In this document: positions 20,473-30,457 of the stretch, in pieces
Layout: every line of letters starts with the position of its first letter
Position numbering within the stretch: the stretch's first letter is position 1
Assembly: GCF_000234665.1 (NCBI RefSeq)
Contig: NC_018324.1
Span: 2,414,944 to 2,478,943, forward strand
Reading direction: 5' to 3'
DNA: 64,000 nt
Source: Leishmania mexicana MHOM/GT/2001/U1103
Taxonomy: Eukaryota > Euglenozoa > Kinetoplastea > Trypanosomatida > Trypanosomatidae
Program-made: the position numbers and the translations under genes
Notes under the pieces: model-generated
What the model saw: the letters and a program-made list of their open reading frames with translations, nothing else
Databases searched by the model: none
Told to the model about the DNA's origin: nothing

Positions 20473-21240
20473 TTAGGCGTCTTCCGCTGAAACAACACGA
20501 CGGCTTGCCATTGCGGCGGACCGCTGCGCCGAGAGACGCTTCTGCTGTTTCGCCTCTTCGCGCGCTTTCACGCGCAGCCTGACACTCGCCGTGGTGTCCT
20601 CCGTCTTCTTGACCGACACTTTCTTGCGCGACTGCGCGGCGTGAAACTTGACAGCGCGCTTCGGCAACGTCACGGGTGCCTCCTTGCGGATATCCGCCAC
20701 CGGCCGCAATCGCTGCAGCAGCTGCTCGAGTGCGTCCTTCGTCGGTGGCGTGCGGTGCTGCATCGAAATGCTGGTCAGCGGCACCACCGTAACCGTTTCC
20801 GGTGTTCCGTCCCATATCTCTGTCAATATCTCGACGTCATCGGCATCCGTCATGCTCGGCACCCGAAGGCCCTTCGCTGAATGCAGTTCATCCTCCTCGG
20901 CCTGCAGGGTTGCTTCAAGAACCTTAATGCGGCCTACCGGTGGGTTGCGCTGCAGGCGCAGGGCCGACATCTCCTCCTTGTTGCGATCCACATACAGCTG
21001 CACGAGCTGCACGACCGTCTCCTCTGGGATGGCAGTAGTGGTGTAGCCGAGAGCAATGCACTGCTCCCGGAACCAGAAAAAACGCATCAGCTGCAGCGTT
21101 TTCTCCATCTTGAGCCTGGTTTTGTGCGCGTCGAGTCGGATTGCGCGCTTCTCCTTCTTTTCCAGCTGCCGCACCGAGCGGTCGCGGGGGTGGGGCACCG
21201 CGCGCTTCTCGCGCGCAGAGTTCAGCAGCTCACGGCGCAT
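20473..21240 (-). CDS. TMA16: TMA16-like translation machinery-associated protein, 255 aa
   Basis: The N-terminal half fits the TMA16 family, a nuclear factor that associates with pre-60S ribosomal particles in yeast. It has a basic start with HPRDRSVRQLEKKEKR, then RLDAHKTRLKMEKTLQL, an aromatic RFFWFREQ block where the family has its conserved WF, and a helical VVQLVQLYVDRNKEEMSAL segment. The remaining ~100 residues are a basic, low-conservation tail (VKFHAAQSRKKVSVKK, REEAKQQKRLSAQRS), which makes it longer than the usual ~180-200 residues. The start gives the expected basic N-terminus. The family call rests on motif order read by eye. Confidence 0.72.
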   Translation of the reverse strand: MRRELLNSAREKRAVPHPRDRSVRQLEKKEKRAIRLDAHKTRLKMEKTLQLMRFFWFREQCIALGYTTTAIPEETVVQLVQLYVDRNKEEMSALRLQRNPPVGRIKVLEATLQAEEDELHSAKGLRVPSMTDADDVEILTEIWDGTPETVTVVPLTSISMQHRTPPTKDALEQLLQRLRPVADIRKEAPVTLPKRAVKFHAAQSRKKVSVKKTEDTTASVRLRVKAREEAKQQKRLSAQRSAAMASRRVVSAEDA

Positions 21241-21779
21241 GACTATCTAGCGGACGCGAGAGACGGCAACGTCAAACAGGTAAAAGAACTCGGGGGAAGG
21301 AAGGAAAAGAGTGAGGGACGAGGGGCCATTCGAACCACCGTGCAACGAGAGCGGGATGTGTGGGCCTGCGTGCGTTCGCTGCAGCCGTGGTGCCAATGCA
21401 CCGGCAAAATCCTCGCACACATTGTCACACCACTGCGTCTGACTGCCAACAGCGTTGCAGACACGACACCATTCTGTGGAAGTTGTCTTCGCGGTCATTA
21501 CCAGTAAAGGAGACCGGAGAAACACCGATGAAGGGGGACGGCATCAGGTTACCTTGTACACGTTCAGCGTGTCCATTCTCTGCCATACAACATGCACCAA
21601 ACTCTACTCTGCCCGGCCTGCCACAGAGGCCCATCGCGCGGCGCAAAGCATCCGTAGGCACCCGTTACACCAAATGTACCGACTCAGTCATCTGAGCACG
21701 GCTTCTGCCCCACACCGTGCCCACACCCACCCTCTCTGCAGGTCGCCTCACAGCCGCGCCTCTCTCGGGGTGGCCCAGG
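21241..21779. other. Spacer, no gene seen
   Basis: This is leader and intergenic sequence upstream of the TMA16-like gene. A plus-strand purine-rich stretch at about 21290-21320 is the pyrimidine tract on the coding strand and could guide its trans-splicing. No coding frame is supported. Confidence 0.4.
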
Positions 21780-22060
21780 CTCCCCCACCAGTAGGCAGTG
21801 TGAGGGCCGGGGGTGTGGGATACGTTCCCGTCAGGTTGACACTCTTGCCCATCGTATGGATGGCGCAAGCATGCTCACGCTGTCGCAGGTCGCTCAGACG
21901 CATCGCACCATCCACGACCTGACCGCCGGCATCGGCAGTGATGCATCGCTCTGACCTCCCTGCGTCGCGGGTGCATGACCCTGTCACCACCAGAAGTGGC
22001 TCAGCATTTGGCAACGATAGATAGGGGCTGCTTGACCTCCCCACACAGAGGAGGGGGGGG
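21780..22060 (+). repeat. SIDER-like dispersed repeat, copy A
   Basis: About 150-200 bases here align with 46610-46800 in the same orientation. Shared blocks include GATACG.TCCCG, CAT..ATGG, GCATGCTC.C, GTCGCTC.GACGC and CTGACCGCCG. The two copies are clearly related but diverged. Leishmania genomes carry thousands of such short degenerate retroposons (SIDERs) in intergenic and 3' untranslated regions, and that name is inferred from size, divergence and position. A G-run at about 22052-22063 lies at the downstream side. Confidence 0.5.
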
Positions 22061-22189
22061 GGGGTGACGTTGGACCCTGGATACCACACACTCACGTTTC
22101 GCTCCTCATCAGGGAGGGCGAAGTGAAACATGAAGAGAAAAGGACGCATCACCGGCACTGCCGCGCGGGAATCTCCGCAGTGAATTGTC

Positions 22190-22860
22190 GGTAGGTGATG
22201 AGACAGGTGAACAAGGCGAAGGCCGACATACGCACCTCATTCAGTGCAGGCACAAATCGTGGAAGTAGCCGTACCACAGGACAAGAAGCACCTGCCCGCA
22301 AGCCCACTCCTCCACTTGATCCCGGTTCAGCATTGTCAGGCTGCCACTGCGGCGGCATTTGGCACACGGGCGCCGGCGCCGCGACAGCAAATAGTAGTAC
22401 TCAGAAGGCGAAGAAGTCCGCGCTGGACGTTGTCGTGCGGCCACACGAGTCGAGGAGAAGGAAGTGCGCGCTCACCCGGCTGGCGGCACGGATCGCCGAC
22501 ACCGTCTCATGACGGCAACTCATCCAGGTGCGCTTGCAGTTAGACACGTGCAACTCCATCGCCGTGCAGCACAGGGAGAGGGTGGTAGGTTGCAGCTGTG
22601 TGAAGGAGGCCGGAGGGAGCGTGCGCCTGATGCATGTGCACGACGAGCAATGAGGAAGATGAGCACCCAAGTTGGCGTCGGCAAGGCCGGCACCTGGCCT
22701 CGCTGCCAGATCGCTGGCGGGATCCAAGTATCCTTGCTCAGTCCGTCACACACGACGATGACTTCCGCCTCACGTACCTCGGAGGAGCTGACGTGCAGAC
22801 ATTCGGGCAGCCTTACCGGTGACAGCATCGCAGCTTTCCACAAACGTGACACGCACACCG
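22190..22860 (-). pseudogene. Decayed coding region, family unknown
   Basis: Minus-strand sequence reads as protein-like text in fragments across three frames. One fragment lies at about 22840-22700 (VREAEVIVVCDGLSKDTW). One lies at about 22690-22401 with several Cys and His residues (ELHVSNCKRTWMSC, SRVSAHFLLLDSCGR) and ends in a stop. Another lies at about 22400-22241 (CAKCRRSGSLTMLNRDQVEEWACG). The Cys pairs suggest a former zinc-binding protein, but I cannot name it. There is no single long frame, so if real it is a pseudogene. It lies directly upstream of SIDER-like copy A. Confidence 0.35.
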
Positions 22861-24436
22861 AAAAAAAGGGAATTATGAGAGCAACAGAAACGCGGCGCAT
22901 CGAGTGCGCGTGCGCAGACAGTTGATAAAGCGCAGAAGTAAACAGAACAGCAGACAAGGTGGTGGAGCAGGAGGGCGGTTGCGCCAAAAAAAAGAACAAC
23001 CGCGAAACAGAGAAAGAGAGAGAGTTGAAAACCAAAATAAAAAAGGAATACACGGGCTTGCGTTATGGGTGGGGACCCGGCGACAGGAAGACCCGAAACA
23101 CAGAGGGTTGAAGGGATGACCAAGAGGATCTGAGCTACAGCACACTCATAGAGGAAACAGATAGACACAAACACGCACAGATCCGCGATGGCGCCCCCCA
23201 GCGCCGCCGCTTGCATGCGAAAGCGCCGCTCAGACAGCGGTGAAAAGATTCCAATGTGCAGATGGCAGGAAAAGGACATTGAGAAGGCGGAGTGGCGTGC
23301 GAAAGAGAGAGAGAGGGCGGTGCTCCTTCAGCGCGGTGTGACGAAAGGAAGAGGTGGAGGATGGGAACGTAAGCAAAACAACGGCGTTTGCGTAAGTTCG
23401 TAGAGCAGGGAGGGCGAGAGAAAGCCGTGCGTGCCGTCGATCATGAATCTCGGCAACACCCCATATGCTTCAGTCTCTGGCATAATCTGCATGAATCTGC
23501 ACAGAAAAAAAACAGGTACTGGGGCAAAGAGAGTAGAACATGATGGCAGCCAAAAGGCACACACACACACACGCGTAACATGTGAACGCGTCAAGCAGTC
23601 GTTGCTATGCAGGAGGGAGGGACAGGCGTGCTAGTGGCAAAGCAGGGGACGAAATGGAAACGAAGACAAAAAAGATCTAGACAGATATTGTGGGTAAAGG
23701 CGCAGTAGCGTGCGTGGGAAGGATGATTGGCGGGTGGTGGGGAGGGGCTGTTGCAGTTGCACAGATGTAGCTGCTGCCTTCTTCCGTATCCTTAGATGGA
23801 GCGAGAGAGAGGGAGTGGTGGAAGGTGTGTGAGAAAGGCAAGGTAGGCTGAGACGGGAAAGGGAGAGGAGCGCGCCGATTCTCACAGGCCTGGTTTGCGA
23901 GGGGTTAAAGGGAGGCAACGCAGATGCACAAAGCGCTGAAAACAAACAAGAAGCATAGAAGATGGAGAAGTGTAGCTGAGAGGTGTGTTTCGTCCATTTC
24001 GCGTGACTCAACGGCTTAGTCGCCTTGGCACTTGAGGTTGCGCGTACAGCAAGGAACGAGAAAAGATGAACAACAACACGCACAGGAAGGGATAGTTAGC
24101 GGGACTCTCATCATGGTCGATGCAGAGCATTGCCTATCCTCCTGTTTAGCACCTATGCGTGCGGGATGCACATTCGCTGCGTACATGATTCTCTTCTTTT
24201 GTCTTTGCGTGCACACCGTGGCAGTAGCGGCACAACGGTTGCAACGTACGCACGCGCCCCCGCCCCTTCCCTTCACGGCGGGGAGGCAGGAACAAAAAAG
24301 GAAACAATGGGGCGATAGGAAGCACCGGGCCGGCATGTCGCGAAAGGAAGCTGAGCCGCTCTCGGAGGCTGAAAAGCTGTCCGGCCGAGGAGCTCCTCTT
24401 CCGCATCCCCACCCCTTTTTTTGGTTTTAAGCGTCT
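22861..24436. other. Spacer, no gene seen
   Basis: About 1.6 kb of low-complexity purine-rich spacer, including a (CA)n run near 23560-23575. It should hold the 3' untranslated region of the TBC-domain gene. No supported coding frame was found. Confidence 0.45.
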
Positions 24437-26110
24437 TCAGTACTTCTCGAACTCGATGTGTGGATGTGTGGCCTTGCAGTCATCGCACACAGCACCGAGG
24501 TCTTCGTTCCACCACTTTGGCCGTTTCTTGTCGCAGATTTCACACGGCTCAAACGTTTCTGTCTTTGGCGCCCGCTGCAGGCGAGGCGCAATGCGCTTCT
24601 CGTAGACCTGGCTGCGGATGAGATCGATGCTGTCTCCATCCTCTCCGAGGTCGATGGACGGCGCCCGCTGAAGAATGGCGAGGACATCCTCGTGGTCAGC
24701 GACACGATAATCTAGGCGCATCAGCTCGTACAGCTCGTTCGCCTCGGTGGAGCTCTTGATGGCGAGCAGTTCGGTGCGGAAGTGCTCGACAATGGCGAGA
24801 CAGAAGCGGATGAGGAATCGCATGCCGCCTTGCATGAAGGCATCCAAGAAGCTGAAGAGTTCGTTGAACTGCAGCACGTGAATGCACAGACCTGTCAAGA
24901 TCTTCTGCAGGTATGTGTCCGGCCAGAAATTCAGCTTCTCCAGATGCTTCGCGACCTCGGGCTGCTTCTTCTGCATAAAGTACTCGACCACCCACGCACT
25001 TGTGGCGAAGCCCACCGCCTCCGCGGCCCAGTGTCCCTTCAGGTACTCCGTCGCCACAAACCGGATCACGGCCGCCGTCTCAACCTCGGTCAGCACAAGC
25101 ATGCACAAGCCAGCAAGATAGCTCATGGCCTGACCGTACGCGTGGAACTCGTGGTACATGGCGTTCAGGAACGCCACCATCTTTCGGCGGTGGTCCGGAT
25201 GGAAGAAGGTGCGGTCTGCGTCCTTGATGATGACGCGCACCACATCCTCATCCTCGTCTTCGATCTGTACGTACTGCACGGGCTTGCGGTAAAATGCGGC
25301 CTTCTCCACCCATTTCTCCAACCGCGGCCGCAGCTCATCCTTGTGCGCCTCCAGAAATCCGTTGTTCAGGTTCAGCAGTGGCGCCCGCTCCACCACCTCT
25401 ACCTGCCAGAAGAGGGGCATATCAAAGTAAGGGCCGGTGAAATGAGTCGGGTTGCAGTACTTCACGGCCTTCTTTGACGCCACGTCCGCAGTGGCCGCCT
25501 CGGCAGCTGCACCAGAGCTGGACGCTGACGGAGCAGTAGCCGTCGTGGCTGTCGTCGCAGCAGTCTTGCCGAAGCCGAACGAAATCGGCGCTGCCGCATC
25601 GGAGGCGGGCTTCGGCGTCGTAGTGGCAACGTTGCCGAAGCCGAACACTGGCTTTGCGCCGGGCATTGACGTGGCCTGGGTGGAAGCTGCAGCACCAAAG
25701 CCAAAGGCGCTTGCACCGGCTGACGACGTGCTGGGCGCGGCGGGAGCGCCAGACACGTTCGCCTGCGTCGCTGGTGCCTCCCCCAGCACCGAGCCCTGCG
25801 TCGTCGGCGCTGTGGTCGCCGACAGCGCCATTTGTTCTGTGGAATACATCTTCCACACCTCTGCGTCTGACTTGCCTGACTTGGCCTTCAACTCTCGCGC
25901 TTTGCGGTGAATGACACGTAGCTCATCGTTGATCTTCTCTGCGTTTTTATGGGCCACGGTTGTGTCCTCGAAGAAGTCAGTCGGAATAGAGGAAAACGAC
26001 TGCGCGAACGACGCAAGGGCGGCGGGGTAGCTGCCGAAGGCGTCAAAGCACTCCTTTGCGCGGGCCTCCTTGAGGCCCGTTATCTTCTGCAGGTGAGCGG
26101 CGGTGGTCAT
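24437..26110 (-). CDS. TBC-domain Rab GTPase-activating protein with FG-type linker, 557 aa
   Basis: Residues 1-50 look like a UBA-type three-helix module (LQKITGLKEARAKECFDAFG). Residues 100-210 form an Ala/Thr/Ser-rich linker with FGFG and GFGF clusters, like nucleoporin FG repeats. Residues ~290-450 form a TBC domain. Its dual-finger residues are in place: Arg300 in IIKDADRTF (IxxDxxR) and Gln327 in AYGQAMSYL (YxQ). The TBC fold stimulates GTP hydrolysis by Rab proteins. The C-terminal ~40 residues hold two Cys pairs (CEICDKK, CDDCK) spaced like a small zinc ribbon. This domain set is unusual. Catalytic competence follows from the intact fingers; the Rab target is unknown. It could act at the nuclear envelope given the FG motifs, but that is inference. 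Confidence 0.82.
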   Translation of the reverse strand: MTTAAHLQKITGLKEARAKECFDAFGSYPAALASFAQSFSSIPTDFFEDTTVAHKNAEKINDELRVIHRKARELKAKSGKSDAEVWKMYSTEQMALSATTAPTTQGSVLGEAPATQANVSGAPAAPSTSSAGASAFGFGAAASTQATSMPGAKPVFGFGNVATTTPKPASDAAAPISFGFGKTAATTATTATAPSASSSGAAAEAATADVASKKAVKYCNPTHFTGPYFDMPLFWQVEVVERAPLLNLNNGFLEAHKDELRPRLEKWVEKAAFYRKPVQYVQIEDEDEDVVRVIIKDADRTFFHPDHRRKMVAFLNAMYHEFHAYGQAMSYLAGLCMLVLTEVETAAVIRFVATEYLKGHWAAEAVGFATSAWVVEYFMQKKQPEVAKHLEKLNFWPDTYLQKILTGLCIHVLQFNELFSFLDAFMQGGMRFLIRFCLAIVEHFRTELLAIKSSTEANELYELMRLDYRVADHEDVLAILQRAPSIDLGEDGDSIDLIRSQVYEKRIAPRLQRAPKTETFEPCEICDKKRPKWWNEDLGAVCDDCKATHPHIEFEKY

Positions 26111-26886
26111 CGTGGCTGTTCCGAGGTGATGGGGACAGGGAGGCCAAGTACACGTTTAATTATCGCTATTACACTCCGCAATTTTAAGGGATGGATTTGA
26201 AAAAGAGGCGCAAATGATGGGAAACCGTGGCGCGAAGGAAAGAGCGAGCGGTGACCACGAAAAGTCTGTCTATGGCGCGTCTGAGAGGAGGAAAGGCCGT
26301 GCTGCAGGTGCGTTAGAAACTGAGGTATGCTGTGCGTGAGTGAAGGGGAAGGGGGGGGTAGAGGATAAGACAACGCACGCTTAAACCTGAGGCTGTGCGG
26401 GAGGGAGGGTAAAGTGAGTGAGATGGCCCAGAGGGTTGAGGAATGAGGTGGGGTGTGCAGGAAACGCAATGGCCCACTGGAAGCGGCTGCTCTTGTGTAT
26501 GCGCACCTGTGGCGGGGAATACCCTACCCAGAGGGTCAAGGCACTGATACTCAAGCAAGGCATTGATGCCTCGCGGCACTGCCAGTGGGAGGAGGGAAGG
26601 CTGCATCGACGGACCATAGAGTTTGTATTTCTTCACAGAAGAAAGGGATTCTAATAGACATGCAAACACACAGATATCGACACCAACAGATCCGCCATCC
26701 CCCCATAGAGGGGAGAGCGAGAGAGAGGCAAGGCAGAGAAGGGCTTCTTGATGGAAAAGCAAAACTAAGGAGCCGTGCACTGCTAAAAGAAAAAAAAAAT
26801 CAAGCAGCCGCGTTCGTGTACATCCGGGAGCGACGCCTACTCACCAGACTAGCGCATACACTGTGATCGGCGCGTCTCGCCGTCCC
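26111..26886. other. Spacer, no gene seen
   Basis: This intergenic stretch lies between the TBC gene and the DM10 gene. Plus-strand purine-rich blocks near 26340-26430 are pyrimidine tracts on the coding strand and are candidates for the trans-splice signal of the TBC gene. Confidence 0.4.
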
Positions 26887-29112
26887 TCACAGGAGGAGAA
26901 TACGCCGGATTTCTTGCACTGGAAGCCGCCTCGCCGTCCAGTCGTTCAGCCCTGGAGTGTGATAGAACCTGTAGAGCAGCGCCCCGATCTCGTCATCTGT
27001 CATGGGCGTCTTAAGGCGATCCTTCACACAATCCTGGAACTCGGACATGCCCAAGTTACCGTCGTACGCTGACTCGGAGGCGCTGCGAAAGGAGCGGATG
27101 GCGAGTGTGCGGCGTGCCTCAATGAGTATAAGAAAGCGTTGCAGGGCAGCCTCCGCCTGCGCCTCGGCGTCGACCTTTTTCGCCAGCATCATTGCGCTCT
27201 GCACCGGCCCCCGCTGCACCACCATACCGTTGCGGGTGTCACCCCATCTCTTCTGCGACTCGCGTGGCTTAAAGTTGGAAATAAACAGCTGTTGCATGAA
27301 CTGCTCCGTGAAATCAGCCAGCGACACCCACCCATCCTTGTCGCCATCGGCGAGCTCCATCACGTTGGTCAGCTCCGCATCCGTCGCGTGTACGCCGGCG
27401 TCACTCAGCACCTCGCGCACGTTCTCTCGCGTCAGCCCCTGCGTCGACGATGAGGCGTAGTGACGAAAGGCGTCGGTTATACGGGAAAACTGCTGTTGTA
27501 GGTACGACGCCACTATGCCGAGAATTTCCTGGGTGCGAAAATAGGACTCCTCCATATTAGGCATTCCCATCTCGAGGTAGCGCTTCGTGCGCTCATCCAT
27601 CTCCTTGAGCAGGTAGTCGACGCCGTCCAGGCGAATGATGTTGCCCACCTTCAGAAGCGCGGGGTCCCGCAGGCTTTCCACCGCACGGCGCGCAAAAATC
27701 TTACCACCAACGTGACCGCTATTTGGCACCTGCAGCTCAAAGACGGACACGGTGTCGTCGGCGAGGTAGTAGCACACGATGAACTGACGCCCCTCATTCT
27801 CTTCCGACGGGTTCACCATCTCAGCACCAAAGCGGAAGACATCTTGCGCGTAGCGGGTCAGCTTCAAAGCATCTTTCTCCGCAGCAGAGTCGCTGAAGAC
27901 CATTGTCGACGCGCCGAAGCGCTTGCCAGAGTCACTGACGGCATCGCGCGCCTCCTTGGTCAGCCGTGGTCGGCGCTTGCCTACCGTGATTTCGTCTTCT
28001 TCGCACAGTGGCACGGCGACGGCCGGCTCGGGAATGCCTCGCGCCTCCATGTACGCCCGTGTGTGTTCGTCGCAGTCGTAGATGAAGAAGGGTCGTGTGA
28101 AGATGTCCACCGAAGTACCGGTGCGCAGATCCTCCGCGCCAACGCACGCCGGTGGTGGACCCTGTGGGCGGTTGAGCGTTTCGGAGGAGAGCAGCACCGC
28201 ACGCGCCTCCTTTGGGATGCGGCGGCGGCGCACAAAGACCGGGTACGGGTCGCGGCCGTCGTTCTCTGCCTTGTCGAAGAGGACGGCAATACTGCCATCC
28301 GCCAGATAGAAGTAGATGCGGAACTTCCTCTTCTCCCAGACGGCGTAGAAGCACAGCACGTTGCGGTCGTATTCGTAGAAGTCGCGCGCCTTTGTCCGCT
28401 CTGCAGGTGTGAGAAGGCTGGCATGAGTGCCCGCACGCGTTGCCGCCTGCATCTCAACCACGCGTCGCATTTCGATGTGCTGCTCATCTGTCCCGCCAGG
28501 GCAGCGCATGGCGCTGGTCTCGAACTCGTCGCGAGGGTACTCGAGCGGCTCCGGTTGTGGCATCCCCATCACCTCGAAAAAATCGCGCGTAAAGGCGTCG
28601 CAGTCTACGAGGTTGTACTCCAACCCACGGAGCGTAATGGAGGCGCCGATGCAGAGCCGGAACACGTCCACCCCGTCTGGTCTGAAGCGCGACACAATAG
28701 TGCCCTTCTGCAGACCGCTATTCGCCACTGCCGGTGTCTCCACGATGCTCAGAGATCCGTCAGCGAGAAAGTAGTGCAGCTTCACCTTGCGCACTCGCCA
28801 TGTCTCGATTCTGCTTCCCACCACGTCCTCCGTGTAGTAGGCGAAAAAGCGCAGGACCTTGTCGTCTACGGTTCGCCACGACGGAAAGCGCTGGAGAATG
28901 ATGCGCACCGGGATTCCACACCCTTCAGGCGCCGAGCCGGCGGCTACAGCGGAGCCGTCGAGGGCCGCCGCATCCTTCACGGTCCGTGTGCCTTCATCGT
29001 CGATGGTGCAGTACTGTCGTCTTCCATGCGTTGCGGGGTGTTGCAGCTCTGCGAATGAGAAGCCTGGAAGCTTCGGCAGCGCATTGTACACCGTCTTTTC
29101 GCGGATGCTCAT
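26887..29112 (-). CDS. DM10/EF-hand axonemal protein, EFHC1/Rib72-like, 741 aa
   Basis: Three DM10 domains are visible at about residues 65-190, 245-375 and 410-520. Each has the FYLADGS or YYLADDT core strand and ends in a (D/E)xRTRxF-like element (CDAFTRDFF, CDEHTRAYM, MDERTKRYL). The C-terminal part carries EF-hand sequence, with a canonical loop DGDKDGWVSLADF near residue 610 and degenerate hands after it. This is the architecture of EFHC1/EFHC2 and Chlamydomonas Rib72, microtubule inner proteins of doublet microtubules. A role inside the flagellar axoneme is therefore expected. The length is close to the family's (about 640-750 residues). The start MSIREKTVYNALPKLPG fits the family, whose N-termini often have a PxLPG motif. 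Confidence 0.92.
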   Translation of the reverse strand: MSIREKTVYNALPKLPGFSFAELQHPATHGRRQYCTIDDEGTRTVKDAAALDGSAVAAGSAPEGCGIPVRIILQRFPSWRTVDDKVLRFFAYYTEDVVGSRIETWRVRKVKLHYFLADGSLSIVETPAVANSGLQKGTIVSRFRPDGVDVFRLCIGASITLRGLEYNLVDCDAFTRDFFEVMGMPQPEPLEYPRDEFETSAMRCPGGTDEQHIEMRRVVEMQAATRAGTHASLLTPAERTKARDFYEYDRNVLCFYAVWEKRKFRIYFYLADGSIAVLFDKAENDGRDPYPVFVRRRRIPKEARAVLLSSETLNRPQGPPPACVGAEDLRTGTSVDIFTRPFFIYDCDEHTRAYMEARGIPEPAVAVPLCEEDEITVGKRRPRLTKEARDAVSDSGKRFGASTMVFSDSAAEKDALKLTRYAQDVFRFGAEMVNPSEENEGRQFIVCYYLADDTVSVFELQVPNSGHVGGKIFARRAVESLRDPALLKVGNIIRLDGVDYLLKEMDERTKRYLEMGMPNMEESYFRTQEILGIVASYLQQQFSRITDAFRHYASSSTQGLTRENVREVLSDAGVHATDAELTNVMELADGDKDGWVSLADFTEQFMQQLFISNFKPRESQKRWGDTRNGMVVQRGPVQSAMMLAKKVDAEAQAEAALQRFLILIEARRTLAIRSFRSASESAYDGNLGMSEFQDCVKDRLKTPMTDDEIGALLYRFYHTPGLNDWTARRLPVQEIRRILLL

Positions 29113-30457
29113 TTTGTTTTTGCCAGCTAATGCGTCTGATGGTGCCTTTCCTTCGGTCTGTTGGACAGCGCGGGTGATGGGCTGATATGCTTACCTTCGC
29201 TTGAGGGTGAGAAGTGCGGCAGTGCGCTCGAGGGAGGCGAGAAAGGGGAGAGTGTACGTGAGGAGGAGAAGGACACCGAACGACAGCGAGTTGGTGCGTG
29301 CAGGAACTGTTCTGCCGGCGTGGAGATGGGTGGAGCAACAGGGCAGCGCGAAGATCACACAGAGGACGTCGCGCTTGTGCGAATTCCATCGCTGGGGTTT
29401 GTTGTGTCAAAGATGCGTACTCGCGTGGCGAGCGGCGGTGCCGGTCTGTGGACAATTTGAAAAATCCCGTGAAGGGAGCGCAGAGGCTGCTGTTGCTGCT
29501 GCGATGACTTTGGATTCGCTGTCATGGTGCACTGGTCACGAGACGGAGATCAAACAAGAGGGCACGGCCAACAGAGGCATTTCCGTGGGTGCTCTCGCGT
29601 GCTAGAGTACACGAGAAATGGTCTACGCAGTAACTGTTACCCGTCCACTGCGCGCGCGACATGACAGGAAGAGTGAGGATCTCGCCACCTCCCCACGAAG
29701 AGATGAGGTGAGAGGGAAGTTGGTGGATAGGGAACGGAAATGCCCGTGTGCGTGTCCGACGCCGCCGTGGCAAAAAAAAGAAGATAAAGAGCATTATGCG
29801 CCAAAGACGACGCAACCGCCTCCACAACAAAGTGGAGATGGCGAGGAGAGCGAGGGAGGGAGGGGGAGGGGAGGGGAGGAGGAAGAGGAGGAGGACAAGA
29901 GTGAAAAGCAGAGGGGAGGAAGCACATGCGTACACACACGGACGCAGAGAGAGAGGCACAGGAGTGGCGATCAACAACGTGAAGAATGCCACATGAACCG
30001 AAGTATGTACATGTGTGCATGTGTGAGAGTGCACATGCGAGTTAGAGGTGCTCGCCAGTTTCTCACCACGCACATATGCGCCAGGACAGTTACCCGAAGC
30101 AGGTGCATGTCGCCGCCAAAGAAGACGGCAAAGGAACCGCGAAAGAAAAAAAGAATGCGCCGTGACACACACGCCCTTCGGCACGCCGAGAACGTCAGAC
30201 CAAATCAGGAAAAGCAGAGAAAAAAAAGCGGATCGGGGAAGAGAGTCATGGGAAAGCGGAGGTATCCAGCCCTTCTCTACAGCGCGCACAACACACAATT
30301 TGCAGTCGGCGCGAAGTCTTTCCGCGTTCTCCCTCGTCCCGGCTTCTATGGGATGAGCCGCATTCATGTATGGAGGCACGTGCGCGCGATGCTGGCAAGC
30401 GGTAGAACGAGGGGTGAGGGGTAAGTCAGGATCGAATTCCTTTCGACAGGGCGCACG
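29113..30457. other. Spacer, no gene seen
   Basis: About 1.3 kb of spacer. A strong plus-strand purine block at about 29845-29900 (GAGGGAGGG-type) is a long pyrimidine tract on the coding strand. It lies about 750 bases upstream of the DM10 gene start, so I do not assign it with certainty. Long open frames on both strands here are rich in simple-sequence residues and are not credible genes. Confidence 0.45.

Noticed and set aside
22520..23279. Minus-strand frames of 169-177 codons that look hydrophobic.
   Set aside because: The hydrophobicity comes from T-rich untranslated sequence (Phe/Leu/Cys runs); there is no consistent topology.
27712..29058. A 448-codon plus-strand frame opposite the DM10/EF-hand gene.
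   Set aside because: It is antisense to a well-defined gene, has no recognisable domain, and results from GC-biased third positions.
29522..30424. Two overlapping frames of about 270-285 codons on opposite strands in the spacer before MTHFR.
   Set aside because: Both are rich in simple-sequence residues from purine and CA runs, and neither has a domain.
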